Under the pieces are notes generated by a model. That model saw nothing but the letters and a program-made list of their open reading frames with translations. It was not told the DNA's origin and did not search any database. From Branchiostoma lanceolatum (lineage: Eukaryota > Chordata > Leptocardii > Amphioxiformes > Branchiostomatidae), in assembly GCF_035083965.1 (NCBI RefSeq), contig NC_089723.1, positions 37,579,193-37,643,192 on the forward strand: DNA of 64,000 nt, read 5' to 3'. The translations under genes were made by a program, and so were the position numbers. Shown here piece by piece: positions 47,901 through 61,500 of the stretch; position 1 is the stretch's first letter, and each line of letters starts with the position of its first letter.

Positions 47901-50900
47901 AAGCACTCTGCTGTCTCAGGCTATCCGACTGTAACGCACTTCCTGACCTGGCAAGCTTGACCTGGGCTCTGACTGTTTCACACCGAAGTTTCGATCATCG
48001 CAGTAGGCAAGAGTTCGGAGAACTCATACCTCCGTGAGATATCTAGAGCTTTTGTAAATTTCGTGTTACCTCCATGGAGTATGGAGGTATTGTTTTTGGT
48101 GTGTGTGTATGTGTGTGTGTGCGCGCGTGCGTGTGTGTGTGTAAGGGACCATACGATATTTAGCGGTGGGGGAGGGGTGGTGCGTTGGGGGGGGAGGGTC
48201 ATGGAAAAAATTTTCGAGGTGGGGGGGAGGGTCATGGAAAAAAATTCTGGGTTGGGGGGGAGGGTCATGGACTTTTTTTACGAATCCGTTGAATTGTTGT
48301 GCATAAACATTATGCTGTGGGCCGACAAACTGACGCTGTAAATAGCCCGCTATGCTGTCTTTTCACCCAGCGTAGCGGCGAAAAAATACAGAACTACCGT
48401 AGTAAACATGCCGAAGCACACGTCCAGCACGCGCCTCCACTGTTTCACAGGAAGCTATCCAGCTATCAGCTCTAAGGGAGGTACCAAATTCTAAATTAGC
48501 ACCCCGCCTTACCGCTCCGATCTTATCTCACAGCCCCTCCCACCCTGCTACTCTCCAAGCAGAGCATGGGTTTCGGCTGGTTTTTGACGTGTTTTTAGGC
48601 GTTTTGTCGGACTTTCTATTTTGTCATCTTTTTTTTGTTGTCTAGACAAAGTAGAAAGCCCGGCAAAAACGCCTAAAAACACGTCAAAAACCAGCCGAAA
48701 TTCATGCTCTGCTTGGAGAGTACACCCGGCAGCATCGCGTCAAAACGTAAACAGTAGCCGACATGCATATGGCCGAGTACGCCTCTCTGTGACGATCAGC
48801 GGGGTGGGTCCCGGACTATTAGAACAGCCGTAAATGTACATGTATCAGATTCCGGGTAATCTCCTTATTTGGAAGTTGATAGTCCGCAGTTGAGCAACAC
48901 AGAAGCTGTTTTTTTTTTAACGTAAAAGATTCCTTTCTTTGTCAGTGCGGGAGAGAATTAATTTTCAACTGTATTTCTGACAAATTTCTGGAGCAAGGTT
49001 ATGTCATTTTTCCATCCAGAACAGTGAATTGATGCACAGAAAATTCATTTCTACCAAAGTAGGAAGATAATGTTTCAACTAAATTGATAAGCTTCGCCAT
49101 GATTGGACGATTCGGCTGCTTCAAATTTGTGGCGCCGCCCACGACTTTCCTTGTTCCCAGGGCATCTAGTCTTTCTGGCGCCTTGGCGACTGTCATCAAA
49201 GGCTGCCGACTGTCAATCAGCGGCAATTTCCTGGGAAAATACGTTGAGTTGGAACTACCAGCGAACTTCTGGCGACCGGTGATTTTTACGTGCCTTGAAC
49301 TTTCAGTTCCACGTTTTCTGTAGTAGTTACAATTTGACGCAGAACAGCGGATTCGGAGGCTTCCTGGAACGGCGGCGTATATATTTGGGCAATCTTTGAG
49401 GGTGACGCGATTTCTATGGTTCCATGGTTCTCTAAATTATGCCGACAAAGGGACTTTCGCCGCAGAGAGAGTTATGTCGCCGAGGGACAACCGCCTCGGC
49501 GGCGATTTTTCTGGAAACATGTCAGCGTTTAAGCGTGGGAATACCAGGAATATCGCTTCTTATTTCGCACCGAAGAGAAATTCTGACAGCGACGATATTG
49601 TAGCGCTTCGACTTCAGAGAACGAGACGGACACAGCCAAAAAACGGAAAACTGGTATCGACTATTGATATTTTTGAGTAGCTAAATAAACCAGCGAGGTT
49701 AAAATCTCCTTGAATAAACTATTGATATTGTTGTTTCTGAGTCTTTAGTTGTCTTTCACGGTTTCACCTAAACTTAAGTATTGTATGTCAAGGTCCTGTG
49801 GAGAATAGAAGTTGATTGACTACCATGATTATCACAAATATGACCCTCAAAACTGAAAAAGAAGCCTTCTCAATAGCCTAAAAATGCAAGAGCTTCCGGG
49901 GGGCTTCGCCCCTGGGTCATTAAAGTTTAAACTTACTTTGTTTACCAGCAAAATTTGTTCATCAAAATTCGGGAAATAGCATTTCAATGGCTAAAGATTT
50001 TTTGATTTTCCTGCGGGTGCATGTCGCGCCTCCCGCGGCGAAAAATATGTCGGAGGGCATCGTCCCAAAAAAATCAAGCTGTTTTTCTTTTTACAATAGA
50101 GATGTCTATATATCTGCTTGATTAAACTTAGCTTACTCTTCCAGCAAAATTTGTCTCTCATATAACAGTTCAAAGGGTCCCGATTTCAAAATTTTCTCAA
50201 CTGTCTTGCCCCCTATACAATTTAATTTTTTTGCTGCCGCCTCTGGTACCGACAACCGCTGGTTCCCGGTTCTTGTTTTATAGCATGCGTCATCAGCTAT
50301 CCCAAGTGGACGCCCGATGCGATGTCCATATACTAGTACGTAGTAGTTGTTTTATAAATGAGGGTCGTTTTTCTACCATTTTTACACGATACCTGTAGGG
50401 GGAGGGTCATGGAAAAATTTTTCGAGGTGGGGGGGAGGGTCATGGAAAAATTTTTTGAAGTGGGGGGGAGGGTCATGGAAAATTTTTTTGACCGGACTTC
50501 CGGTGCACCACCCCTCCCCCCCCGCTAAATATCGTATGGTCCCTAAAGAAGCAGAATAACTGGAGAAGGCCTGGATGGATTGTCTTGATATTCGGTAGGT
50601 GGGTAGATCTTGATGAGACCTGGAATTGATTACATTTTGGGCCCCCTAGCGGCTTGTTACGGTACTGCAGCGGAACTTCCTGTTTTGATATCTCGTGTTC
50701 TGGACATGCTATGAAACTGATTTTTGAGTGGTATATAACTCTTTGGACAGAGAGTAAGTGGTATAGATTTGGGCCACCCTGGCGGCTTTTTCTGGAACTG
50801 CAGGAGCAGGTTTTGCTTCGGACTGTGAAAGGGAATAACTCAAGAAGGGCTTGATGGATGGTCATGCTTTTTGGTAAGTGGATAGCTTGAGTGATGATTT

Positions 50901-53900
50901 ACATTATTAGATACTTATTATGCTGTATGCTGTATTGACACTACCAACTGGGTTTGGGGTTAAACAGTCGTTTTGGGGGTCCTTACCTCATTTAACCTGG
51001 ACCCAAGGAGTGAAACGTGGGTTAAAAAGAGTGACTTTTCCCTCCTTTTCACCCCCCATTTTGGGTGAGGACCCGTACCCCCAAAACGACTGTTTAACCC
51101 CAAATCCAGTTGGTAGTGTCAAGTTGTACCCAACTTATATTCTCGCCGCCACTTGTACATTGTAGAAAGTAGAATTTTTGACAAAACACTAAAACAAGTG
51201 AAAGATAAATGGAACTTATACCTAGTTGGAACTTTTCTTGAAAGATGGATGCAGCTTCGACATTTTCTACGTGTATTTTAATAACAACATCCGTGTTAAC
51301 TAGAATCTACTTCTTCTTTGACTTTGAATCCAGGTACAAGACATGAGTGTCTAAGACAAGATGTCACCTCGAAGGCTTTTGCATTAAGCCTTGAGAAAGT
51401 ATTAATACTCTTGGTGTTAAAGATCTGGCCCTGCATTGGTCACCAGTGTATTGTAGTACCGTACATGCAGAGAGTTATTTTTTCGTACGATACTTACTAT
51501 TTACTTAACGTTGGGTAACATAAATTCGCGGGGTACTTAAATTCGCGATTTTTCGAAAACGGCGTATTTAGGGATATGTGCTACATGCAAAATCAGTTAT
51601 AACGCCAGCAATGCAAAGCAGATAGACTAACGTATTCAGAACACTGGCTGAAAAGCTCCGATAACCATGCATTAGAAGTTGGCGACGTCAAAAACTCTCC
51701 GTCCCTTATTGACAGAGTCTGGGGGCTTCGTGGGAGAATCACCCAGCACGGTTGTTCGCTGGTTTATAAGACAAATGTCACATCTCCTGCCTGCTAAACA
51801 CAATTATCTATAAGACAACTTATTACAATCTCTTTTGCTAACCTGCAACTGGATTCTAAGTGTGATCAATCATCAAAACTCCTCTCTGTTGCTACAACCT
51901 ACGGCACGTGTATTTTCCCGCCGCCATATTGTTAACCAGAATCCTGTTGTCAAGCAGACGACAAAGGTTTGTGAGGAACACTTTTTTGTCTAAATGCTGC
52001 GTGTGATAGTGGACTGAGGAAGATATTTTCCTCAAAGTTTACTCCTAACACAACAAGGAACACATGGACATAGTAGTATTACCATTGCTACGGCATCCAG
52101 CTAACTTTCCCTGAATAATGTAACGTTACACATTGCCCGATGATGACGATGGGCCGACTTTGAGTGAAGTTCTACCGACTCAACACACGGGTTGTTCCCG
52201 AACTGGCCTGATGTGTGCGGTACGGCCGTTTTTTCGTGTATTTTTTTTTACTTGGACACGTCTATATCCATAGCACTCTCCTCAAGCCAAGGATGGAACG
52301 AATAGCTGCTGTATAAAATGTGATTAGCGGTAAGATATTGAAGACGAATCTTCTCTCCCGAATTAATGTGCCCCCCTGTCCGACAGCACCGTTATTGTGC
52401 GTGCGGCGGACGGCAGTTTCAAGTTGAAATATTATGGTGTCAGCACGACTAGAGACAAAATTTACCATATATATGATTAGTGCAAAGATAGTACATGATA
52501 CTGACAGAATTATAGAAAAAAAGGATGGTTTATTGTTCTGCTAGATTGATTTCAGTCAACCATTATCGGAAAAATCCCGAATTTATGTTACCCAACGTTA
52601 CCTCAATGAAAAATTATTTCACGGTTCTGTTTGTACCTGGCTAAAAGATCACCTATCAAATTGTACATGTCTGTGGAATTGAAAACAGTCTGTCTCCAAT
52701 AATATCTACTCCTCTCATACAAAATCAACTACCAGTGGTGTTCCTCAGGGTGTCATTTTGGGTCCCATGCCATTTCTAATCGTTAATGACTTAGCATATG
52801 TATGTAAAACATTATTATTTGCGGATTTACGTCGCACTCAAACCTTGACACATAAGTGAGTAAGATGAACTATGAATTAGATTTAAAAGAAAAACAAAAC
52901 CGGTTCTAGGCTAATACATTGTCTTTCATTGTTAAGAAAATATTTCAAATTCTTTTCGGGATAGAATAGAAAATACAATAAAGAAAGTGTCAAAAGTCTA
53001 TCAACAACACAACAATTAACCAAGTACCGCATACACGTCTTTCAGACGTTATAATTGATGAAAAGCGTACATTAGAAAATATATGAAAAACATATAGAAA
53101 ACACATAAAACGTAGAACCTAGGTATCATCAGATTGTAAATTTAATCACATAACAGTATAGTCTTCTATATATTGATGAAGGTCAGACATTCAGGTTATA
53201 AAGTAACATTTTGAAACAGTCAGACAGCAACTGCCTGAAACGCCTGTCTGTTTCAAGATTTTATCCAGATGCTTGAGTAATTATTTTTGGTGAGTCTTCT
53301 ATATATCTCGCATATTGTAACATAGTACAATACATAGTACAATACCATCATCATCATCGGTCGACCCCCGGGGGGGACGGGGCAAGTCCATGCACAACCG
53401 CTGACCACTCCATCCTGTACAATACAATACATAGTACAATATATGTAGTATAGACTAGTACATACTCACTTAAGTCACTACGTCGTCTGCAAAAAGGCTA
53501 CGTCTGGATTATTTCAAATCCGTCTTCATCGTTCTTTCGTAGTTGCAGTGACTGTACGATCTAAACGAGCTACAAACCTGTCTTCTCGTCCACAAAATGA
53601 TCAATCATGATATAGTTCGTTCATTGTCCACCAAATCAATTTAAATGTCTTTTTGATCTGCAACTCGGATTTCTATCAGTACAAGACAAGGCAGCAGAAT
53701 AATTGGAGACGGATCCCCACAAAAACCCACACAAATCTGGAATGATTTAAGTCAGAACTTATGGATCAGTAAATGTTTCCTCAACTTTAAGAGCATGATA
53801 AACCTTTTCTAGGTAACAATCAGAAATTTAGCTAGTTTTCTACTGAATCCACTCGTAATTTTCATGATTTTGGCCGGCCGCTTCTATTCCACTGTGTGGC

Positions 53901-56501
53901 CGAATTTACAACTTTCGAGCTTGAACGACTTGGTATTCCTCGGTTACTTTGTAATCTCCATCAAGTCCAGATAATACGTAAGTTTCTCTTGCCATCTTTT
54001 CCATATCATCCAAGAATTCATCGCGCTTGTCTTGGGGTATGTAGGACAGGAGCGGGAAAATAGAACCGAGAAATTCCTTCAGCTTTTCCTTAGACTCGAA
54101 TGGCTCCGGCGCAGCCTTGAGTTGGCAGGAGAGGACCTCAAACCCGCACTCCTCCATAAGAAGACGGTTCGTCACGTCGCTGGAAGGCCACGGAAAGAGG
54201 AGAACGGGATGTTGCAAGTAGATTTTCCACTTGGGATGCGCAACCATCTTCGTGAAGGTTTGTAGGATTTTGCTTTTGTCAGTGGTGGAGCACGTTACGA
54301 TTTCACCGCGAGGCTTCAGGCAATGATGTAGAGCTTTCAGTGCTGAAACCTTGTCCCGGACCCAGTGTAGCACGAAGAAGGAGACTGCCTTGCTGAAGGC
54401 ACCTTGCCACTCTGGCTTGAAGGTGGATACGTCAGAGACATCAGCTACGTGGTAGAGAATGTTTGGGGAGGGGTTGTGCTGACTGGCATAGCTGCAGAAA
54501 CAAAACAGAACACAATGCCATGTACATACCTAATGATTCACAACTTCTGCAAGAAGATCTGAACGCACTCGAGGAATGGCAAAGCAAACGGCTCATGCAG
54601 TTTAATCCCCACAAATGCTACATTATGCACACCCAAAGGAAAGCAGACAGAAGAAGAATGTCCAGATTATGCGGGATGTACAAAATGTCAATGAACTGGT
54701 AGACATACCGACTAGTAAGTATTTAGTACCAGGCTACCAGCTTAGAAAAAAACAATGCCTTCAAGTACCAGAGTTATCCACCCAGAATTGATGTATCCAA
54801 AAATTCATCCTGATATCCCACAAGCAAATCACAAAGGAATTACCTGATAAAGTCAGGTGACACATCAAAGCCTGCCACAGAAGCGACCCCTGGCTGTTGG
54901 GAGATGTACTTGCAGGTTGCCCCCGTGCCACACCCCGCGTCCAAAACGGCGTCCCCTTCCTCCCACTTCATGTACTGCTGCAGCACCTCAACCCCGAAAC
55001 TGTACTGGTGGGAGCTATTTTTGGAATAGTGGACAGGTTTCGTTGTATCCATTTTCTGTGTTAAGATTGAAAAAAGAGAGATAGAGCAACTGGTTAATAG
55101 ATTATAACGTTATTAGAACAAGAATTGCAGTAACTTATGTTAGAATAAAAGGTTCTTTTATGCATCGGGCGGACACGCAATGATCTCTATGAACTACATT
55201 CTATTCCATTGATCGCACAGACACCCTGCTTGGGCCTCTGTCTCCTGTCCCACTTCCGGGTATTGAAACTGACACCGGGCTTCTCCCAGACCAGGGTATA
55301 TCCCTGGGTTCTGGGTAATACCATTCTCTGGTGTCGGGGGTGAAACCTATCATAACAACTTATATACTAAAGACGACCGAATTGGGGGTACAGAGATGTG
55401 CATGATGAAGTACAAATTATTCAAGTTGGGACTTATCTTGCATGATTAATGAGGAAAATCTATATTTGCAGTGTTTCCTTTAAAGGACTCAAATACATGT
55501 AACATATGTAATGGCAAGTGAAAGGTCTGAAAGACTTTCGGACTTTGACCTGGAAAAGATGGCCGCGTACCGGGTATCATTTGTAAAAGACCACATCTTT
55601 ATGAATACAAAATCAACCAAATTTGTAAAAAAAATGATTCACAGATGAACAAATAAATGGACCATTCATAATCCAGGAATTGAGTGGTGCCCCCTTCATG
55701 AGGCCCCTTGTGGTGTGATGCATGACCCAATTTGTGGGTCAACGCAATAGAAGAATTAAGTTGCTAAATTATGGTGGAAATTGAACAACTATTCACACAA
55801 ACTATTTACACAAACTTTTCTCAAGGTTCGCTCGGCAAAATCGGAGCAAGTAACTAAAACTCGAAGCAGACTAGTACCACTGGGGGTCAATGAGACCTTG
55901 TCCCTTAATTTAGGCAAACGCGGCCTTTCACTGTTACAAAACTTACACACTGAACGAATGAATGAATGAATGAATGAATGAGGAGGAGTGTAGATAATTC
56001 CAACATACAGTACCTAGTATCAACCCTGTCACACCTTTATCAGGATCATTTTGCGTGTACACGAATCCAGCAAGAATCTACTCAAATTACAAACAACTCG
56101 AAGCAGACTAGTACTACTGGGGTCAATGAGACCTCGTCCCTTAATTTAGGCAAACGCGGCCTTTCACTGTTACAAAATTTACACACTGAACGAATGAATG
56201 AATGAATGAATGAGGAGGAGCGTAAATAATTCCAACACACAGTACCTAGTATCAACCCTGCCACACCCTGTCAGTCTCACCAAAGTGTAGAAGTCTCGTT
56301 TAGAATAGTTATTTCCGAAGCACTGCGCTATCTCGGCCTGTCCGGCTGTGACGCCTGTCCTAGTGACCTCGACCTGGGCTCTGACTGTTTCACACCGAAG
56401 TTTCAATCACACAGTAAAAGGCAAGAGTTCAGAGAACACCTAACTCCGTGAGATATCTAGAGATTTTATTTCATGTTACCTCCATGAAGTATGGAGGTAT
56501 T

Positions 56502-56573
<72 letters not shown>

Positions 56574-58439
56574 GTGTGTGCGTGCGTGTGTGTGTGTGTA
56601 TGTCTTTGTGTCGTGATTCTGGATATTTGTGGTCGGCACAACTTTTAGTATCTCTGGATGTATTGTGATTCATGATATCTGGTATGAGAGTAGGTGTTGG
56701 GGAGACGAAGATCAGGGTCGATTTTGGGTCCCCTGGTATGTATCCTTGGTACTGCAGCAGAACTTCCGGTTTTTGTATCTTTGGTCCTGAACATGCTGTT
56801 GTCTTGTTCACGACAGGATTGATCTGTGGGACGATCTTCAGGATCAACATCAGCCGCCCGTTCTACGCCGACGCTCGGCCCTGGGTGGATCTGGACTTCG
56901 GGCGGGAGATCTACGTGGCTGCGATAGAGACCTCTGGCGACGTGCGCACGAACTGCTACACCAAAGCGTACAGTCTGCAGACAAGCGCGAACGGGGTGGT
57001 TTACGAGGACCACAAGGACCATGGAGCCAGCTCTGAGCCATGTGCACGTGTTAAGGTATCTGTGGTGACTACTTTTTGCATGGCCAATCAAGAATTTAAA
57101 TGCTGTAGATTGTGTGAGTGGATATACATTGTAAACGTTTATGGAAACTTTATTAGATTTTTTTTAATCCAACCGAGCAAACAGATCTAGCAACAGAACA
57201 CTTATATGATGTTTGTGCCATGATGCCGATGTTGCACACCAGAGATAATGCCGTGCCAATGAGCACAACGAGTCATGTAAGAGCACAACGACCCCCCCCC
57301 TCTCATAGCGGTATGCAGTTATTTGGTTTATTTCGATATCATTTGCACACATGAAAACATTTGAACACCATTTGCGTACATGAATACATTTGCATCCACT
57401 CCAACCATTATCCTATACCATGCATTTAATTAGCATGTCTGATATCGTTTGGATTACCATACATGCATATTATTACCGTACCGTTAGCATATCTTTATCA
57501 TTACCTTTTCTTGTTTGGTCCCGGCTGGTATACAGGCCGATAGATGATGATGATAACGACCATACCGTGACCCAGTAGCGTGCGTAGTCCAGTGGTCAGC
57601 GATCTTGCCTCTGGAACTAGAAGCCCCGGGTTCGATCCCGACATGCACGCTACCGGAAACGGTCGCAGTCCTTAGGACGGGACGTTAAGCCGTGGTCCAC
57701 TGTTCATTGTGTTTGTCGAAAAACTGTTCAAATGAACTGTTCATTGAGTTCATTTGAACTAAACTGGTTCGAGATCACTTTCCTTTTCCTTTCCCTTCCT
57801 TGAGCAGGTCATTCGTATACTTGCAAACCTTACCATGCCATGTCCTGTTAGCCGCCTGAGTAATAGATGCCATCCTGTTGACCCTATATTACTCACCCAT
57901 TGTTCACACTTGTTCCAGGTGTACCAGGCAAACACTGACCTGAGAACGGTTGTCCGGACCTTCATCCAGCCGCGCACTACTCACCCATTGTCCATTCTTA
58001 TACATGTTCCAGGTGTACCAGGCAAACACTGACCCCAGAACAGTCGTCCGGACCTTCATCCAGCCGCGAGTCTCCTCTCGGTACCTGCGAGTCGTCCCGG
58101 TCGGCTGGTTCGGGCGCCCGACAATGACTATCGGTGTCCTGGGATGCGAGAGTGCGCTCATCGCTGCACGGCGTGAGTAACATCCTCCCTTTACTCTCGC
58201 CTAGTTAACGGTTATAACATGGCCAGGAACTCCATTCGACCTTTGACGTATATCTAACGTATACAATCACATGCACAAAAGATACAAAACGGACGTTCTG
58301 CTGCATTACCAAGGTCACATACCAGGGGGCCCAAAATCGACCTTGAATTTTGGCTTCACAACACCTACCCACATACCAAATATCATCATAATCCATCAAG
58401 TGGTTCTTGAGTTATACTGACAACAGTAGTGAGGAAACA

Positions 58440-58537
<98 letters not shown>

Positions 58538-61500
58538 GACACACACACCTAAAACTGTATCTCCATTTTTCATGGGGATAATAATCACTGAACCGACTTC
58601 ATTCGAGTTCTTTGTTTCCAATCGCAGACCCAGGTAATGTCTGGGGAGTGCTCAACCACATATAGAGATAAAACTAGAGTTCCACGAACACATTATTTTC
58701 GCCAAATAATCAAGGCTTATTATGGATAGTGATTAGTATTTACATGCTTATCACCCCCTGCAAATTTGATCATGCACCATACCATTTGGAAGTTATGATG
58801 GGGCGAATGAGTCCAGTCTAGCGCTAAAAATCATTTGATGGTACAGGACTTGTGTATGTGTCTAGTGTGCTGATATATGTTATAACTGGTCATGAAAAAT
58901 ATGAGTATGTTGATATTATATGGGCCACATAGGCTCGATATTGCAGTGTTGTAAGTTGAAAGTGATGATGAAATGGTACAGTCAATATATATGAATAGAA
59001 TAAATCTTTATTCCATATCATACACATTTTGAAAGGCATGGTACGTGTGACTTTTCTAGCTAGCAGTGGTGCCGTTTTGGTGCAGTGTACTCTCCAAGCA
59101 GAGGAGTGGGTCTGGCTGTTTTTGGCGACGCCTCAGGGGCGAGCCAAATTTTTACTATATTGTGTGCAGATTGCAAGAATTCTAGGAATTGTACAGGAAT
59201 GTGAAAGTCCATGGGACGATAACTCAAGAATGCCTGGATGTATTGTCTTCATATTTTGTAGGTGGGTAGGTCTGTGGGAGACCTTGTAATGATTGGATTT
59301 TGGGCCCCCTAGCGACTTTCTATGGTACTGCAGGGGAACTTTCACTTTTCAAATCTCGTCTTCTGAACATGCTATAGTCATGATTTTTAAGTGGTGGATA
59401 GCTCTTTGTAAGGAAAATATGTTCTGTAGATTTGGACCCCCTAGTGGCTTTTTTTGGAACTGCAGGAGCTGATTTTGACTCAAACTTTGAAAGAGAATAA
59501 CGCAAGAAGGGGATGACGGATCATCATAATTGTTGGTGTGTAGATAGCTTAAGTGATGATTTTCATAATCATATGCCAATTATGCAAATCAAGATCTGAT
59601 TTGCATAATTAATGAGGAGGGATAATAAATCAGCTGCATTCTATTATAGGACTCTCAAACACATGACATATGTAACTGAGAAAGAGATAAATATCGATAG
59701 ATATCAATTATGCAAATTGATACTTAATTTGCATAATTAATGACAAAATACTATAAATCCATAGTGGTAAATGATGGGGATTTCATTTCGCACCATTTGG
59801 AAGTTAAGTAAATGTGGCCACTATTAGACACAAATCTTGCATAGAGGGCCTCATTTACATGATTTATGAGGAAATGGTACGATATCTTTTTTTGTGAAAA
59901 CAAGATTTTCATACATTGGACAACTTGTGTTATTTTGGTGGAGAAGGTGATCGACTGATATGATTTATGCCGAAATTATGCGAGGTCCTTATTTGCATGT
60001 AGGCTAAAAACGAAAACGTTAACAGAGACCACCGTCGCCATGGCAACATCTTTTTATGTTGCCAATCTTGTTTGACGTGTTTTTTGGAAAACACGTTAAA
60101 AACCAGCTGGACCCTCTGCCTGGAGAATAGTGGGTGTCCCATTTGTTTATTTATCTGACCTACATGTACGTTTATGCAAGGCTATCTGACCTGACACTGT
60201 CCCTTGTCCCATTATGAAATGCAGCGGGTTAACAAACTTTCCTTACTTACTTACTAGTCATTCATTATGTAAAGTACCATCTCAGCTCTCTACATACCAA
60301 ACATCACGACGATCTGTCGACCCCTTCTCAAGTTATTCATGTCCGAATTTCAAAACAAAAAACACCCACTGCAGTTCTAAACAAGCCGCTAGGGGGCCCA
60401 AATTTACAGAACTTAGTTCCTGTGGCATGAAGTATCCACCACACAATAATCATGACCATAGCACTTTCAGAAAATATGCCACTAAATTTTGAAGCTCAGC
60501 TGCAGTACCTTAGGTACCCGCTAGAAGGCCCATTATCGAACTTGACCTTCCTTTCTGAAAACCCTACCCATCCACTAAATATCATACAGATCCATCAACA
60601 GCTTCTCGAGTTATGTTGGCGACATACAAATACACATCCACACAAAGCCTGCTGCAGTACCGACGGAAAATGCCAGGGGAACCATTGTTGAACTTGACCT
60701 CCGTTTCTACAACATCTATACACCTAGAAAAAATCATGAAGATCCATCAACGTTTCCGTCACTTTTTTTGCCTACATACAAACACAAAAAAAGTTAAAAG
60801 TCTGCTGCAGTACTGTTTAATAGCGCAAGGTGAACCATTTTCGAACTTTACCTTCCTTTGCACAACGACTACACACCTACCAAAAATCATAAAGATTCAT
60901 TGAAGCTTTCTTGAGTTATACTCCTGATATACATACAGACCCACCTAACAGATATTTCAACCGAAACATAATCTTCTCCGAGTACAAGTACTCGGCGAAG
61001 ATAATAAGATCAAATTAAATAAAATAAAATAGAATTAGATTAGATTAGATTTGATTTGATTTGATTTGATTTGATTTAATTTGATTTAATTCAATACGTG
61101 TTCTTTCTTTCCAATTACAGACCCGGGTAATGTCTTGGGAGTGTTCAACGAAGGATCCAACTTGGACTTCACGGCTGCGCAACACCACTGCTCCAAGTAC
61201 AACAGCAGAATGGCCTCCCCCAGTGAGCTCAGTGTCGCATTTGAAGCCGGTATAACCGGAGATCTTGGGCTTTCATGGCTGACGGACCAGACTGGTAGAT
61301 ACGTACTCGAACGACTTGCTACCTCCTCAGATTATAAGAGCCCCGGCCTCATCAACTGGGGTGTTCAGTCTCCTTCAGATCGACTTCGCGTGTGGTGTAT
61401 GCAGCCTATGTCAGAAAGTAGGTGATGCAAACTGTGTTTGTTTAGAGATTTCTTACAAATATCTTTGACATTCTACGTTTATGTTCCGTTTGGAAAAAAA

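Larger units (their letters stand above)
48144..50544. mobile_element. 2.4 kb element with AGGGACCATACGATATTTAG inverted ends
   Basis: Left AGGGACCATACGATATTTAG (48144) and right CTAAATATCGTATGGTCCCT (ending 50544). Next to each end is a minisatellite of GGGGGGGAGGGTCATGGAAA units in opposite orientation (48190-48270 and 50400-50490). Contains the fold-back 48549-48722 and one 94-codon ORF. Confidence 0.75.
50935..55121. repeat. Segmental duplication, copy B
   Basis: Collinear with 40423-44980. Copy B alone has the 1.1 kb element at 51506-52600 and a 75-base insertion near 53344-53418. The intron of its methyltransferase has been replaced by a different reverse-transcriptase fragment. Confidence 0.9.

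Noticed and set aside
56448..56850. ORFs coding poly(Val-Cys) or poly(His-Thr) at GT/CA tracts
   Set aside because: Dinucleotide repeats read in frame; the same applies at 26882-27106, 48063-48268 and 58407-58637.
57576..57652. Possible tRNA gene
   Set aside because: Good B box and paired ends but no sound anticodon arm and a SINE tail follows.
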